Part shown: piece by piece, positions 1-6,578 of the stretch | How the letters are laid out: the number at the start of each line of letters is the position of its first letter | Position numbering within the stretch: the stretch's first letter is position 1 | Virus record (IMG/VR): IMGVR_UViG_3300023278_002079 | Location: 1-22,327 of that record | Direction: 5' to 3' (one strand) | Origin: a virus | Length of the DNA: 22,327 nt | Notes under the pieces: generated by a model | What the model was told of the DNA's origin: nothing | The model's database searches: none | What the model saw: only the letters and a program-made list of their open reading frames with translations | Translations under genes and position numbers: made by a program

Positions 1-647
1 AGGGTATCGGAATGGGCTTCACTGACCTTGAGCGCAGCTACACTGACTACGACCTCATCCAATTCCACGTTGAGCCTGCTGTTGCAGCCCTCGTTGACAA
101 GATGATCGAAGATGCACTTAGCTTGGCTGTCGTCGGTAACGTGGCTGATTCACAAGTCTCTACTGCTGCGGCTTTCGACGCTGACGCTGTTGCTGACTTG
201 GCTGAGGGACTTAGCACCCGCAAGGTCAGCACTGCTGGTCGCGCAATCATTATTCCTCCTAGCTACATGAACGGTCTGCTCAAGGACAGCGTTCTGATCT
301 CCGCTTCAAACAACGCAGAGGGACGCACTCCTCTTCGTGAGGGAATGGTTCGCCGAATCCACGGATTCGATGTCTACGAGTATAACGGCACGATCCCTGC
401 CAACTCTCGTAACATGACGGGTGTCGCTCTCCAGCCACAGGCACTTGCGATTGCTTCTCGCGTCGTTGCTGCTCCTGAGAACTGGAACGGTCAGGTTCGT
501 AACATTACCGATCCTAACAGCGGCCTCACGATCCAGCTTCGCCACTGGTATGACGACATTCAGCAGCGCACTGAACTCTCCGTTCTTTACGGCGTGAACG
601 CTGACAGCACGACTGGTTCAAAGGCTACTGCCATTGTTTCCGCTTAA
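1..647 (+). CDS. Major capsid (coat) protein, P22-coat-like, 5' end cut
   Basis: C-terminal part of a phage major capsid protein, the shell subunit of the head. The frame is open to the left window edge, so the ATG at 12 is probably internal and the true start lies upstream. The visible ~215 residues have coat-like features: a stretch stating a strand-rich domain (RRIHGFDVYEYNGTIP), a QPQALAIASR segment common near the end of phage coat proteins, and a final LYGVNA that resembles the LWYGVNA near the C-terminus of P22 gp5. It is followed directly by a strong terminator, as expected for a highly expressed head gene at the end of a transcription unit. The capsid role is fairly sure. The exact fold family (P22 gp5 versus another HK97-fold branch) is inferred from short motifs only. 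Confidence 0.78.
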   Translation, partial: GIGMGFTDLERSYTDYDLIQFHVEPAVAALVDKMIEDALSLAVVGNVADSQVSTAAAFDADAVADLAEGLSTRKVSTAGRAIIIPPSYMNGLLKDSVLISASNNAEGRTPLREGMVRRIHGFDVYEYNGTIPANSRNMTGVALQPQALAIASRVVAAPENWNGQVRNITDPNSGLTIQLRHWYDDIQQRTELSVLYGVNADSTTGSKATAIVSA

Positions 648-664
648 TAGCTGAAAAATAACTC

Positions 665-706
665 AAAAGGGGCGGGTGGTTCTAGCCGCTCGCCCCTTTT
701 TCTTTT
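665..706 (+). terminator. Rho-independent terminator after coat gene
   Basis: AAAAGGGGCG at 665-674 pairs with CGCCCCTTTT at 691-700. The bases between can pair further with some G-U pairs, closing on a short loop, and a T-rich tract (TTTTTCTTTT) follows. It lies 18 bases after the coat gene stop. Confidence 0.9.
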
Positions 707-742
707 ACCGGATACCTTAACGGAAAACAAAGGAAACCAATT

Positions 743-1087
743 ATGGAAAAAACATCACTTGTAATCGGATTTAACGGAGGCAAGGCCACCGTTATCACTT
801 GTGGAGACGTGGACGAATGTTCTGCGGCATACCGCAAAGAGATCGACTCTGACAAATTTGAATTTGTTGGAATGCTTCGCAAACCCTCTTGGTATAAGCG
901 CGGTAAACCCGGACTCGTCCAAAAGCAAAAGGAAGAAGCTCACGAGAAACTCACTCAGGAGCTTGATAAGGCTAACGAGAGGGCTGTCGAGGCAGTCGTC
1001 AAGGCAGAGGCTATTGAGGAGCAACTCAAGAAGGCTGAGAAGCCAGCCCCGAAGAAGAAGGCTGCCAAGAAGAAGGACTCCGAGTAA
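743..1087 (+). CDS. Small protein with coiled-coil and Lys/Ala-rich tail, unknown
   Basis: 114 residues, not recognised. The first ~55 residues look like a small mixed alpha/beta domain (starts MEKTSLVIGFNGG). Residues ~58-95 are charged and Glu/Lys/Ala-rich with heptad-like spacing, suggesting a helix or coiled coil. The C-terminus is a low-complexity tail (PAPKKKAAKKKDSE). AGGA lies 8 bases before the ATG, one of the few plausible Shine-Dalgarno sites in the late region. It sits alone between two terminators, so it may be transcribed from its own promoter or by read-through. Its position after the coat gene would allow a role as a capsid accessory or internal protein, but no motif proves this. 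Confidence 0.7.
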   Translation: MEKTSLVIGFNGGKATVITCGDVDECSAAYRKEIDSDKFEFVGMLRKPSWYKRGKPGLVQKQKEEAHEKLTQELDKANERAVEAVVKAEAIEEQLKKAEKPAPKKKAAKKKDSE

Positions 1088-1109
1088 AACAACACTTTTA
1101 GTGTGTAAT

Positions 1110-1154
1110 AAAGCCGCCAGTAGCCTAGAGGGGTTGCTGGCGGCTTTCTCTTTT
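1110..1154 (+). terminator. Rho-independent terminator
   Basis: AAAGCCGCCAG at 1110-1120 pairs perfectly over 11 bases with CTGGCGGCTTT at 1137-1147, loop 16 bases, followed by a T-rich run (TTTCTCTTTT). It closes the 743-1087 gene. Confidence 0.88.
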
Positions 1155-1157
1155 GCG

Positions 1158-1162
1158 TTGAC
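1158..1162 (+). promoter_or_regulatory. TTGAC box, 19 bases before start of 1177 gene
   Basis: TTGAC whose first T is exactly 19 bases before the ATG at 1177. The gene has no SD site. The same box at the same distance precedes the starts at 1957, 3973 and 4746. Its function is unknown. The -10 position expected for a sigma-70 promoter would fall inside the coding region, so it does not read as an ordinary -35 box. Confidence 0.6.
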
Positions 1163-1176
1163 GCTATCATAAAAGT

Positions 1177-1497
1177 ATGGGCAAAAACTTACTTCAAACG
1201 GAGATGGCTGACGCCGTTATCGAAATCGTTGATGACGCTGGGTTCGACATTGAATGGAAGGGGCAGGAATACAGAGCGATCCTCGACGACCCTCAGATCA
1301 TGGAGGAACTTGATATTGGCGGCTTTGCACCCGATGGATCATGGGTTCTTAAAGTCCCGCGAAATTATTTTAACACGGGAGATGGCCCATTCCCAGAAAT
1401 TAACGATAGAATCAAGATGGACGGTAAGGCTTACGTGGTAGTCGAGAATACCAATCGACCCTTCTCGCCTCTATTCGCGATGACCGTCAAAGCTTAA
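1177..1497 (+). CDS. Probable head-tail connector / head-closure-like protein
   Basis: 106 residues, soluble, rich in predicted beta strands (WVLKVPRNYF, DRIKMDGKAYVVVENTNRP). A short acidic N-terminal helix is followed by a beta-barrel-like body with a final strand ending in FAMTVKA. Size, strand pattern and position right after the coat region fit the small head-completion or head-closure proteins of siphoviruses. No family-specific motif is visible, so the function is inferred from synteny. The ATG at 1177 is preceded by the TTGAC box rather than an SD site. The stop is followed after 2 bases by the ATG of the next gene, so the two are probably co-translated. Confidence 0.72.
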   Translation: MGKNLLQTEMADAVIEIVDDAGFDIEWKGQEYRAILDDPQIMEELDIGGFAPDGSWVLKVPRNYFNTGDGPFPEINDRIKMDGKAYVVVENTNRPFSPLFAMTVKA

Positions 1498-1499
1498 TT

Positions 1500-1928
1500 A
1501 TGAACATGGGAATCGAAGAAACGCTCAAGAGTTGGCTTGAGCAGGATGGGGTCACAGCAACGGTCAACACTGGGCTGTCGTCCGAACAGATCGCTAGTGA
1601 CGATCAGACCGTGTTTGTGTCTGCTGAAAGCTCAGATCACCGCGTGGGGCCGCTACAGATGGTGATGACCAAGTTTATCGTCACTACACCCTCACACATG
1701 AACGAAGACGACGACGGCAATGCGGCTCTACAGTCGCATCAGGACTTATCTAGCCAAGTCAGGGGTTTGGTGGAGGGGTGGGACGCATCCAGCCTGAGAG
1801 CCACATTTGACAGCGAGAGGTCGCCTGATGAGTTTCGCGGGGCTTTCTTTGTCGGTGAGGAACCTACCGTGTCGGATGGCGGCTGGCTGACCACTCTCAG
1901 TCTCAACATGGGGGTGTTCAGAGGCTAG
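1500..1928 (+). CDS. Probable tail terminator / minor head-tail protein
   Basis: 142 residues. It starts 2 bases after the previous stop; an ATG at 1506 is an alternative start. The N-terminal helix (IEETLKSWLEQDGV) followed by strands (TVFVSAESSDH, MVMTKFIVTTPSH), a helix (LSSQVRGLVEGWD) and final strands (WLTTLSLNMGVFRG) resembles the alpha/beta layout of siphovirus tail terminator proteins. These sit at this point of the gene order, between head-closure and tail tube genes. No signature residue identifies it, so the role is an inference from size, secondary-structure pattern and synteny. Confidence 0.7.
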   Translation: MNMGIEETLKSWLEQDGVTATVNTGLSSEQIASDDQTVFVSAESSDHRVGPLQMVMTKFIVTTPSHMNEDDDGNAALQSHQDLSSQVRGLVEGWDASSLRATFDSERSPDEFRGAFFVGEEPTVSDGGWLTTLSLNMGVFRG

Positions 1929-1937
1929 GCGATGGGG

Positions 1938-1942
1938 TTGAC
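1938..1942 (+). promoter_or_regulatory. TTGAC box, 19 bases before start of 1957 gene
   Basis: TTGAC lies in the 28-base gap between two late genes, 14 bases separating it from the ATG at 1957. The gap contains no SD-like purine run close to the start. Confidence 0.6.
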
Positions 1943-1956
1943 AAACGGATTTTGTT

Positions 1957-2274
1957 ATGGCAGCACACATCGGAGTAACAGCTACAGACATCGCCACCCC
2001 TGCGGGTAGCTATGCCAATGAATCTTCCAAGTCAAAAAGCGTAAGCAGCGTGACTGTTCAGGATGAGGATGGAAATTATGTCGTAGCATCCACCACCAAG
2101 ACTGAGGAGATCACTTACACGCTCTCTGGCAAGGGAGACGCTGACCTTTCAAGCGTTGTTGCTGGCACTGCCTTCGCTGACGGAACATCAGTCATTACCT
2201 CTGCTCGCGTCACCGAGAACGCAGAGGACTTTCCTGACTTTGAGATCACCGCCAAGGAATACAAGTCACTGTAA
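1957..2274 (+). CDS. Small beta-rich tail protein (tail tube candidate), copy 1
   Basis: 105 residues, Thr/Ser/Ala/Asp-rich, with alternating strand patterns (VSSVTVQDEDGNYVVA, EEITYTLSGKGDADLSSV, SVITSARVTENAEDFPDFEI). ITYTLSGKGDADLSSVVAG lines up with INFTISGNGDLNAALVLG in the next gene, suggesting the two are diverged duplicates. An all-beta, repeat-forming protein in front of the tail chaperones and tape measure gene fits a tail tube or major tail protein, though it is shorter than most tube proteins. Role inferred from position and composition. Confidence 0.7.
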   Translation: MAAHIGVTATDIATPAGSYANESSKSKSVSSVTVQDEDGNYVVASTTKTEEITYTLSGKGDADLSSVVAGTAFADGTSVITSARVTENAEDFPDFEITAKEYKSL

Positions 2275-2311
2275 TTGACTCATAACTCAACACTCGACAC
2301 ACAATTTAGAC

Positions 2312-2656
2312 ATGGCAGTAACACTTGACGAAGTAGGCATCCAAAACTATCCAGCAGGAACATTCTGCGAATCCGTTGAATATGAGGCGGTCGTTGAGGA
2401 CACCTTTATCCCCGCTTGCGACTCTAGCTTTGGAGCCGCCGGAACATACGCCCGTATGATTAACTTCACGATCTCCGGCAATGGCGACCTCAATGCTGCT
2501 CTCGTGCTTGGGTCAGACGGTGGGTCTGCTGGAGCCATCACTGGTGTCACGGATGGAGCCGGAACGCGCCTGATCGTCTCTACGGAGGAGGGTGAGAGCA
2601 ATACTGGGTTTAACACATTCTCAGCTACCGGCGAACACTACCCCACCGCCGTTTAA
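2312..2656 (+). CDS. Small beta-rich tail protein (tail tube candidate), copy 2
   Basis: 114 residues, Gly/Ala/Thr-rich and all-beta in appearance. The central INFTISGNGDLNAALVLG resembles the preceding protein. Two cysteines (in FCESVEY and PACDSS) are absent from copy 1. The gene starts 37 bases after the previous stop, behind an A/C-rich leader (AACTCAACACTCGACACACAA) without an SD site. A TTGAC at 2275-2279 and a TCGAC at 2294-2298 lie in this leader. It is probably a virion tail component; which of the two would be the main tube subunit cannot be told. Confidence 0.7.
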   Translation: MAVTLDEVGIQNYPAGTFCESVEYEAVVEDTFIPACDSSFGAAGTYARMINFTISGNGDLNAALVLGSDGGSAGAITGVTDGAGTRLIVSTEEGESNTGFNTFSATGEHYPTAV

Positions 2657-2700
2657 TGCAATAGAGGCCCGCCATCGCCTAAAGATGGAACAAAAATCCC

Positions 2701-3210
2701 ATGAATGAATCAAACAGCCCTCTCAAGGGGGCGAAGCTAGAATTGGTGCGCGACAACAAGAAGCCCGCGCACTCCCCCAACACTAGGCTTGTCGCGTCTG
2801 CACTCGCCTGCGGGTTTAAATACGGCACAGACAAGCCGTTTATGGAAGCCTACGAAGAAGTGGATGGCGAGACTCAGGTGAGCGTCACTTGGCTAATGGA
2901 CGCCTCCACAAAAGTCCCTTTCACTTGGGTCGAGAATCAAGACGGTAAACTCGTGGCTCGCGAGGAGAGTATTAGCTTCGGTGAGTTCCGCTCGCGCTAC
3001 ATTGATCGCGAGTGGATTGAGGCTAACCCCGATCACCCGATCTCGTATCTGCGTGCTACGCACACACAGCACCTCTCGATGCTCAAAGTTATCTCAAAGC
3101 TGCCTAAGCACCACGTTATCCGCAAGGGTTCGTCCAAGGTGAGCATTCCTGACAACGCTACACCAGAAGAGCGAGCGTATTTTCTCAATCAACTGAACAA
3201 GCGCAGATAG
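2701..3210 (+). CDS. Conserved-looking late protein, unknown function
   Basis: 169 residues, not recognised. The N-terminal ~25 residues are polar and probably disordered. Residues ~28-90 look like a compact domain (ALACGFKYGTDKPFMEAYEEVDGE, VTWLMDASTKVPFTWVENQDGKLV). The C-terminal half is helical and basic, ending NQLNKRR, with two histidine-containing segments (RATHTQHLSM, KLPKHHVIRKG). It lies between the tail tube candidates and the tail chaperones, so a tail assembly role is likely but unproven. The start at 2701 is followed by another ATG at 2705 in a different frame; the 2701 frame is the long one. Confidence 0.68.
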   Translation: MNESNSPLKGAKLELVRDNKKPAHSPNTRLVASALACGFKYGTDKPFMEAYEEVDGETQVSVTWLMDASTKVPFTWVENQDGKLVAREESISFGEFRSRYIDREWIEANPDHPISYLRATHTQHLSMLKVISKLPKHHVIRKGSSKVSIPDNATPEERAYFLNQLNKRR

Positions 3211-3223
3211 CGCGGCCCTCACG

Positions 3224-3259
3224 CAAATCACACAAATCACACAAATCACACAAATCACA
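3224..3259 (+). repeat. Tandem repeat leader, CAAATCACA x4
   Basis: Four perfect copies of the 9-base unit CAAATCACA fill the leader of the tail chaperone gene. The last A of the fourth copy is the A of its start codon. No SD site is present. The repeat is unlikely to fold and probably keeps the start accessible. Confidence 0.9.
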
Positions 3260-3675
3260 TGGATTCAGAAGATATTTTACTAGAGGCGGGAAGCAAGACC
3301 TGTGGACTTGAATTGAGGCCATTCACCTTCGGCACGCTGCAACTGTGCCGCAAGCTGGGTCTAGATATTTTCACAGGAGAGCGCGAGGCCACAGAGGGCG
3401 AGGACGGCGATTTTGATGGCGACAGCATTCAGCAGATACAGACATTCATCTGGATTCAGTCTCAGCCAATCAAGGATGTTCTACGCGCAGTCAAGGATGG
3501 CACTTGGGAGGACGAGGTTATGGAGTTCTCTTTCGGGCTGGAGCTGTCTGACATGAATGATATTATGTCATCAATTAACGAGATTGGTGACGTAGCATCC
3601 ACGGCGGTAGACGTTGTGGAGAAGCCACAGCAGGAATCCTCAAGCAGTGAAAGTCCTCCTCCCCCAAACTTATAA
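3259..3675 (+). CDS. Tail assembly chaperone, short form (lambda gpG-like)
   Basis: 138 residues, acidic, with a predicted alpha/beta body (SKTCGLELRPFTFGTLQLCRKLGLDIF) and a disordered Ser/Pro/Glu tail ending ESPPPPNL. This is the place and style of the short tail assembly chaperone that coats the tape measure protein during tail building. Its last codons contain the heptamer C CCA AAC and it stops at TAA 3673-3675, 6 bases later. A -1 shift there opens a second frame that runs to 3944. Gene order (chaperone pair, then a basic protein, then tape measure) supports the call. The sequence alone does not show the family by a catalytic motif. Confidence 0.78.
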   Translation: MDSEDILLEAGSKTCGLELRPFTFGTLQLCRKLGLDIFTGEREATEGEDGDFDGDSIQQIQTFIWIQSQPIKDVLRAVKDGTWEDEVMEFSFGLELSDMNDIMSSINEIGDVASTAVDVVEKPQQESSSSESPPPPNL

Positions 3676-3713
3676 AGCCAGCGTGGGGGGTCGCGTTCCT
3701 CTATTCGCTGGCT
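3663..3713 (+). promoter_or_regulatory. Programmed -1 ribosomal frameshift signal
   Basis: Slippery heptamer C CCA AAC at 3663-3669, in the correct zero-frame phase, then a 6-base spacer (3670-3675, containing most of the zero-frame stop), then an 8-base perfect stem: AGCCAGCG (3676-3683) with CGCTGGCT (3706-3713). This matches the X XXY YYZ plus spacer plus stem layout of -1 frameshift sites in tail chaperone genes. Confidence 0.82.
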
Positions 3714-3944
3714 GATGGCAGGCCAACCAAGGAGCAGGAGCACTGGATTATGTGGGAACTCCCGCTGATCCGCGCCTTATCCTATCACCATTGCGTCCTT
3801 GCGGCCAATGACGAGTGGACTGTGCCTCTTGGCGGAAAGGCTGATCTTGCCGTCAAGATGAACGATCAATATCAAGGCTTGGTGGATGCTTCTGAGGCTA
3901 TGTCTGACGAATGGGAGGGTGAGGGTGCGTTCGCTGACTTCTAG
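3669..3944 (+). CDS. Frameshift extension of tail assembly chaperone (gpGT-like T domain)
   Basis: This frame has no good start of its own at 3669. An ATG at 3750 exists, but coding character (LIKPAWGVAFLYSLADGRP, then EHWIMWELPLIRAL) begins well upstream of it, right at the shift site. Read as a -1 shift product, residues 1-137 of the short chaperone continue into 91 residues of this frame, giving a ~228-residue long form. In lambda the long form (gpGT) contacts the tail tube protein through the T part and the tape measure through the G part. The same arrangement is inferred here. The conserved Trp/aromatic run (HWIMWELPL) is typical of such T-like segments in phages. Confidence 0.8.
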   Translation, partial: LIKPAWGVAFLYSLADGRPTKEQEHWIMWELPLIRALSYHHCVLAANDEWTVPLGGKADLAVKMNDQYQGLVDASEAMSDEWEGEGAFADF

Positions 3945-3953
3945 GCTGCTGGA

Positions 3954-3958
3954 TTGAC
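3954..3958 (+). promoter_or_regulatory. TTGAC box, 19 bases before start of 3973 gene
   Basis: TTGAC in the 28-base gap after the chaperone extension, with 14 bases between it and the ATG at 3973. No SD site accompanies it. Confidence 0.6.
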
Positions 3959-3972
3959 AGGCTCAGATTGGT

Positions 3973-4713
3973 ATGGCTGAGGAGAACTTACTCACACTCA
4001 AGAACGGTGCGGCGTGGGGCGCGGCCTTGGCTGTGGAATTAAAGCGACAGGTGAAGAAGAGCCAAGGGGAGGTTATGAGAGATTTCACTAAGAATCTCGT
4101 GTCGGAAATCATAGCATTAACGCCTCCACAGGCAGGTAAGCACCGCAGGGGCGTGGCTGCTAAGAAAAGGGGAGAGCGGACAACTGAGGTTCATATTCGC
4201 CGCGTATTTGAAGGCGTGACAAAGCGCAAGTTATCGCCCGCAAACCCATTGGCAACTGGAGCGCATACACAAAATCAGACGATTGCTTGGATGGCGGCTG
4301 CACACAAGAGAGCGCGTCGAAAGGGAAGGGTTGAGAGATCAAAGAGTCGCCACCGCCATAAGGTGATGAAGGGGCAGCTAAACAGATACATTCGTATGCG
4401 GAAGTCCAAGGTCGGCGCACTCGCCGCAGGGTGGCACGCAGCCGCAGATGAGTTTGGCGTCAGGGGCCGAAACTTCCCTGCGTGGATGAGGCGGCATCAG
4501 GGCAAGGTGGGCAGTAGTGCAAAAATTGTGATCCGTAAGGATAATATTCATATCAGGTTCTCCAACAGGGTTAGGTTCGCTGGTGATGTCGCAATTATGA
4601 AGCGCAGGCTGAGTTGGGCGATGGGAGTTCAGGCTGACAAGTCACTTCGCAAGAAGATGAGGAAGGGCTTAAAGGATGCCGTTAAGAGATCAAAGATTGT
4701 GGACTGGAAGTGA
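3973..4713 (+). CDS. Highly basic late protein before the tape measure gene, unknown
   Basis: 246 residues with many Lys and Arg, especially at residues ~55-145 (KHRRGVAAKKRGERT, HKRARRKGRVERSKSRHRHK) and the C-terminus (KSLRKKMRKGLKDAVKRSK). An N-terminal amphipathic helix is followed by LTPPQAGKHRRG. A central segment GALAAGWHAAADEFGV precedes a strand-rich part (AKIVIRKDNIHIRFSN). The layout recalls HK97 gp10-like minor tail/neck proteins, which have a helix, a TP-x-TG-LR-like turn and then strands, but the match is loose and the Lys/Arg content is unusual. Position between the chaperones and the tape measure gene suggests a tail component. Function not assigned. Confidence 0.7.
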   Translation: MAEENLLTLKNGAAWGAALAVELKRQVKKSQGEVMRDFTKNLVSEIIALTPPQAGKHRRGVAAKKRGERTTEVHIRRVFEGVTKRKLSPANPLATGAHTQNQTIAWMAAAHKRARRKGRVERSKSRHRHKVMKGQLNRYIRMRKSKVGALAAGWHAAADEFGVRGRNFPAWMRRHQGKVGSSAKIVIRKDNIHIRFSNRVRFAGDVAIMKRRLSWAMGVQADKSLRKKMRKGLKDAVKRSKIVDWK

Positions 4714-4726
4714 AACCAGCTAAGGA

Positions 4727-4731
4727 TTGAC
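4727..4731 (+). promoter_or_regulatory. TTGAC box, 19 bases before start of tape measure gene
   Basis: TTGAC with 14 bases between it and the ATG at 4746. A second TTGAC at 4735-4739 lies 11 bases before the start, making a near-tandem pair. No SD site is present. Confidence 0.6.
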
Positions 4732-4745
4732 AACTTGACAGATAT

Positions 4746-6545
4746 ATGGCCAATTCGCTTACCGCAGAGCTAAATCTGAACATCAGAAAGTTTACCGCCA
4801 AGCTCAATCGAGCAGAGCGGCAAGCCAAGTCTTTTGGTAGTAAGGGCGGTCGATCTGCTGGAAAAGCGATGGGCAAAGGTATTCGCGGCGGAGTCGCGGG
4901 GGCGATGCTGAGTATTTCCAAGACGATCACCAAGTCAATGGCTGCTATTGGACTTGCTGCGGGAGTAGTCTTCGCCAGAACCATCCAAAGGGCCGTCGCG
5001 GAGGCAGGGCAGGTGGAAGCCGCTGAAATGCGATTCAACATTCTCACCAGTGACGTGGAGAAGAGCAATAAGGTTCTAACCGTTCTGCGACAAACCGCCA
5101 TGCGAACGGGCATCACATTTGAGGCTATGGCAGGGAACGTAGGCAAGTTCATGGCGTTCGGATTCTCCCCAGAGAAAGCGATGGAGCTGAACAAAGGCAT
5201 TCTCGATGTGGGTGGTGCTGTGGGTATGACAAACACTGATATGAAGCTATTGGGTGTCGCTTTGTCTCAGGTTGCTGCCAAGGGTGTTGGCTCTATGGAG
5301 GAATTGAGGCAGCAGATTGCGGAGAAGGGAATCCCGATCTTCAAGGCACTGGAGGAGCAACTCGGTGTCACGGGAGCAGAGCTGAACAAGATGATTCAAG
5401 AGGGCAAGGTCAGCGCAGATGTTGTTCTAGGGTTGTTTACCGACGTGGCTAAGGGGAAAGGCCCGCTCAAAGACTTTGCTGGCGGTGCTGATAAGATGGC
5501 TACCACCTTCCAAGGTAAGGTGGGTAGAATGAGGGCGCATTGGGGTGAGTTCCTCAAGCGGTTCGGAGCACCTATAATTGAGGCACTCAAGCCGGTCATG
5601 GATGACTTGCTTGTGATTATGAAACGCATGATCCTTGATGCTGACTCATGGGGGTCGAGTATCGCTAATGCCATGTCCAAGATAGAGAATTTTACCAACC
5701 CTATTGCGACTATGGCAGATTCGCTTGATGGATTCTCGAAAGCGTGGGATGCCTTTGTTGACTATGCGGTTAGGTCTTTTGTGAATAAAATGATTACATT
5801 CTACGCGCTATTTAGGGTTCGCATGGAAAGCGAGATTGCGCTGTTAGGCATAAAGATTGTGGATGTCCTCACAACAGGCTTTCGCGATATGGATTTTTGG
5901 AGTGCTATTGTGATAGGTCAAGCGGAGTTCTTCTTAAATTTCACCGCATCGCTTACGAATGCAGCAACGGCATTCGTAAGGAAGATCGAGGAAGCCATCC
6001 CGCTCTTTGCTAAGCTGGAGCTTGGCGATAAAATGCAGGCCGGAGCAGAGTCGCTCGCAAGCGGGGCCGAGATTGCTGGGGATTTAAGTCAAGGATTTGA
6101 GGACGCATACAAGGGCAGGCAGCTTGAGAGAGCGTCTGTGAGAAGTCAAATCAATGATAAGGTCATTGAACAGATCAGGAGTGCTATAAATGGCCTAGAT
6201 TTGGCCGATGCCACGGGTAGCAGGAGACGACTTGAGGAAGTCCTAAAAGGCTTGACCAGCCGCCCTCGTGAGGAGGAGGAAAAGATGGGTCCAGCCGAGG
6301 ATGATAAGCCAACAGCTCCTAGTCCTGCGGCTTTCGCTGGACCCATGCTAAATGGGAGAGTGGACCAGATGAACAACGCCATAATGGGTCGCAGCGCGTT
6401 TTCCATTATTGCTATCGAGGCGCAGAAAGCCACGGCGCAGAGAGATAAAACGAACACACTGCTACAAGGCATCAAGGACGAGCTAATGGCAGAAAGCGAT
6501 GCTGAGTTCGTTGGTCCGCCAGCCTCTCTGAGTCAATTTGCTTAA
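4746..6545 (+). CDS. Tail tape measure protein
   Basis: 599 residues. It sets tail length and serves as scaffold for tail tube assembly, and is usually passed into the host at infection. Residues ~90-270 match the common tape measure N-terminal domain: EAAEMRFNILTSDVEKS, then GGAVGMTNTDMKLLGVALSQV, GSMEELRQQIAEKGIPIFKAL and FQGKVGRMRAHWGEFLKRFG. The first 60 residues are basic and helical (KLNRAERQAKSFGSKGG). A hydrophobic Ala/Gly segment sits near 65-80 (MAAIGLAAGVVFA), with further hydrophobic helices near 340-420. The C-terminal ~130 residues are polar, with a Pro/Glu-rich linker. The length is modest, implying a rather short siphovirus tail. The coding sequence contains a perfect 11-base hairpin at 5952-5980. 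Confidence 0.92.
   Translation: MANSLTAELNLNIRKFTAKLNRAERQAKSFGSKGGRSAGKAMGKGIRGGVAGAMLSISKTITKSMAAIGLAAGVVFARTIQRAVAEAGQVEAAEMRFNILTSDVEKSNKVLTVLRQTAMRTGITFEAMAGNVGKFMAFGFSPEKAMELNKGILDVGGAVGMTNTDMKLLGVALSQVAAKGVGSMEELRQQIAEKGIPIFKALEEQLGVTGAELNKMIQEGKVSADVVLGLFTDVAKGKGPLKDFAGGADKMATTFQGKVGRMRAHWGEFLKRFGAPIIEALKPVMDDLLVIMKRMILDADSWGSSIANAMSKIENFTNPIATMADSLDGFSKAWDAFVDYAVRSFVNKMITFYALFRVRMESEIALLGIKIVDVLTTGFRDMDFWSAIVIGQAEFFLNFTASLTNAATAFVRKIEEAIPLFAKLELGDKMQAGAESLASGAEIAGDLSQGFEDAYKGRQLERASVRSQINDKVIEQIRSAINGLDLADATGSRRRLEEVLKGLTSRPREEEEKMGPAEDDKPTAPSPAAFAGPMLNGRVDQMNNAIMGRSAFSIIAIEAQKATAQRDKTNTLLQGIKDELMAESDAEFVGPPASLSQFA
5952..5980 (+). repeat. Perfect 11-bp inverted repeat inside tape measure gene
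   Basis: CTTACGAATGC (5952-5962) and GCATTCGTAAG (5970-5980) are exact reverse complements around a 7-base loop. No T-run follows, so it is not an ordinary terminator. Confidence 0.85.
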
Positions 6546-6578
6546 CGAGTTTCAACACAAATATCACAATATCACACA

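Noticed and set aside
1158-1187. Sigma-70 promoter using TTGACG at 1158 as -35
   Set aside because: No -10-like hexamer at 16-18 bases; that place is inside the coding region. The same is true for 1938, 3954 and 4727.
3750-3944. Separate 64-residue gene starting at the ATG at 3750
   Set aside because: The frame codes in-family sequence from at least 3669 and is joined to the upstream gene by a -1 frameshift signal; the ATG is internal.
4682-5236. 184-residue minus-strand ORF opposite the tape measure gene
   Set aside because: Antisense of a well-supported tape measure gene; Ser/Pro/Ala-rich with no domain.
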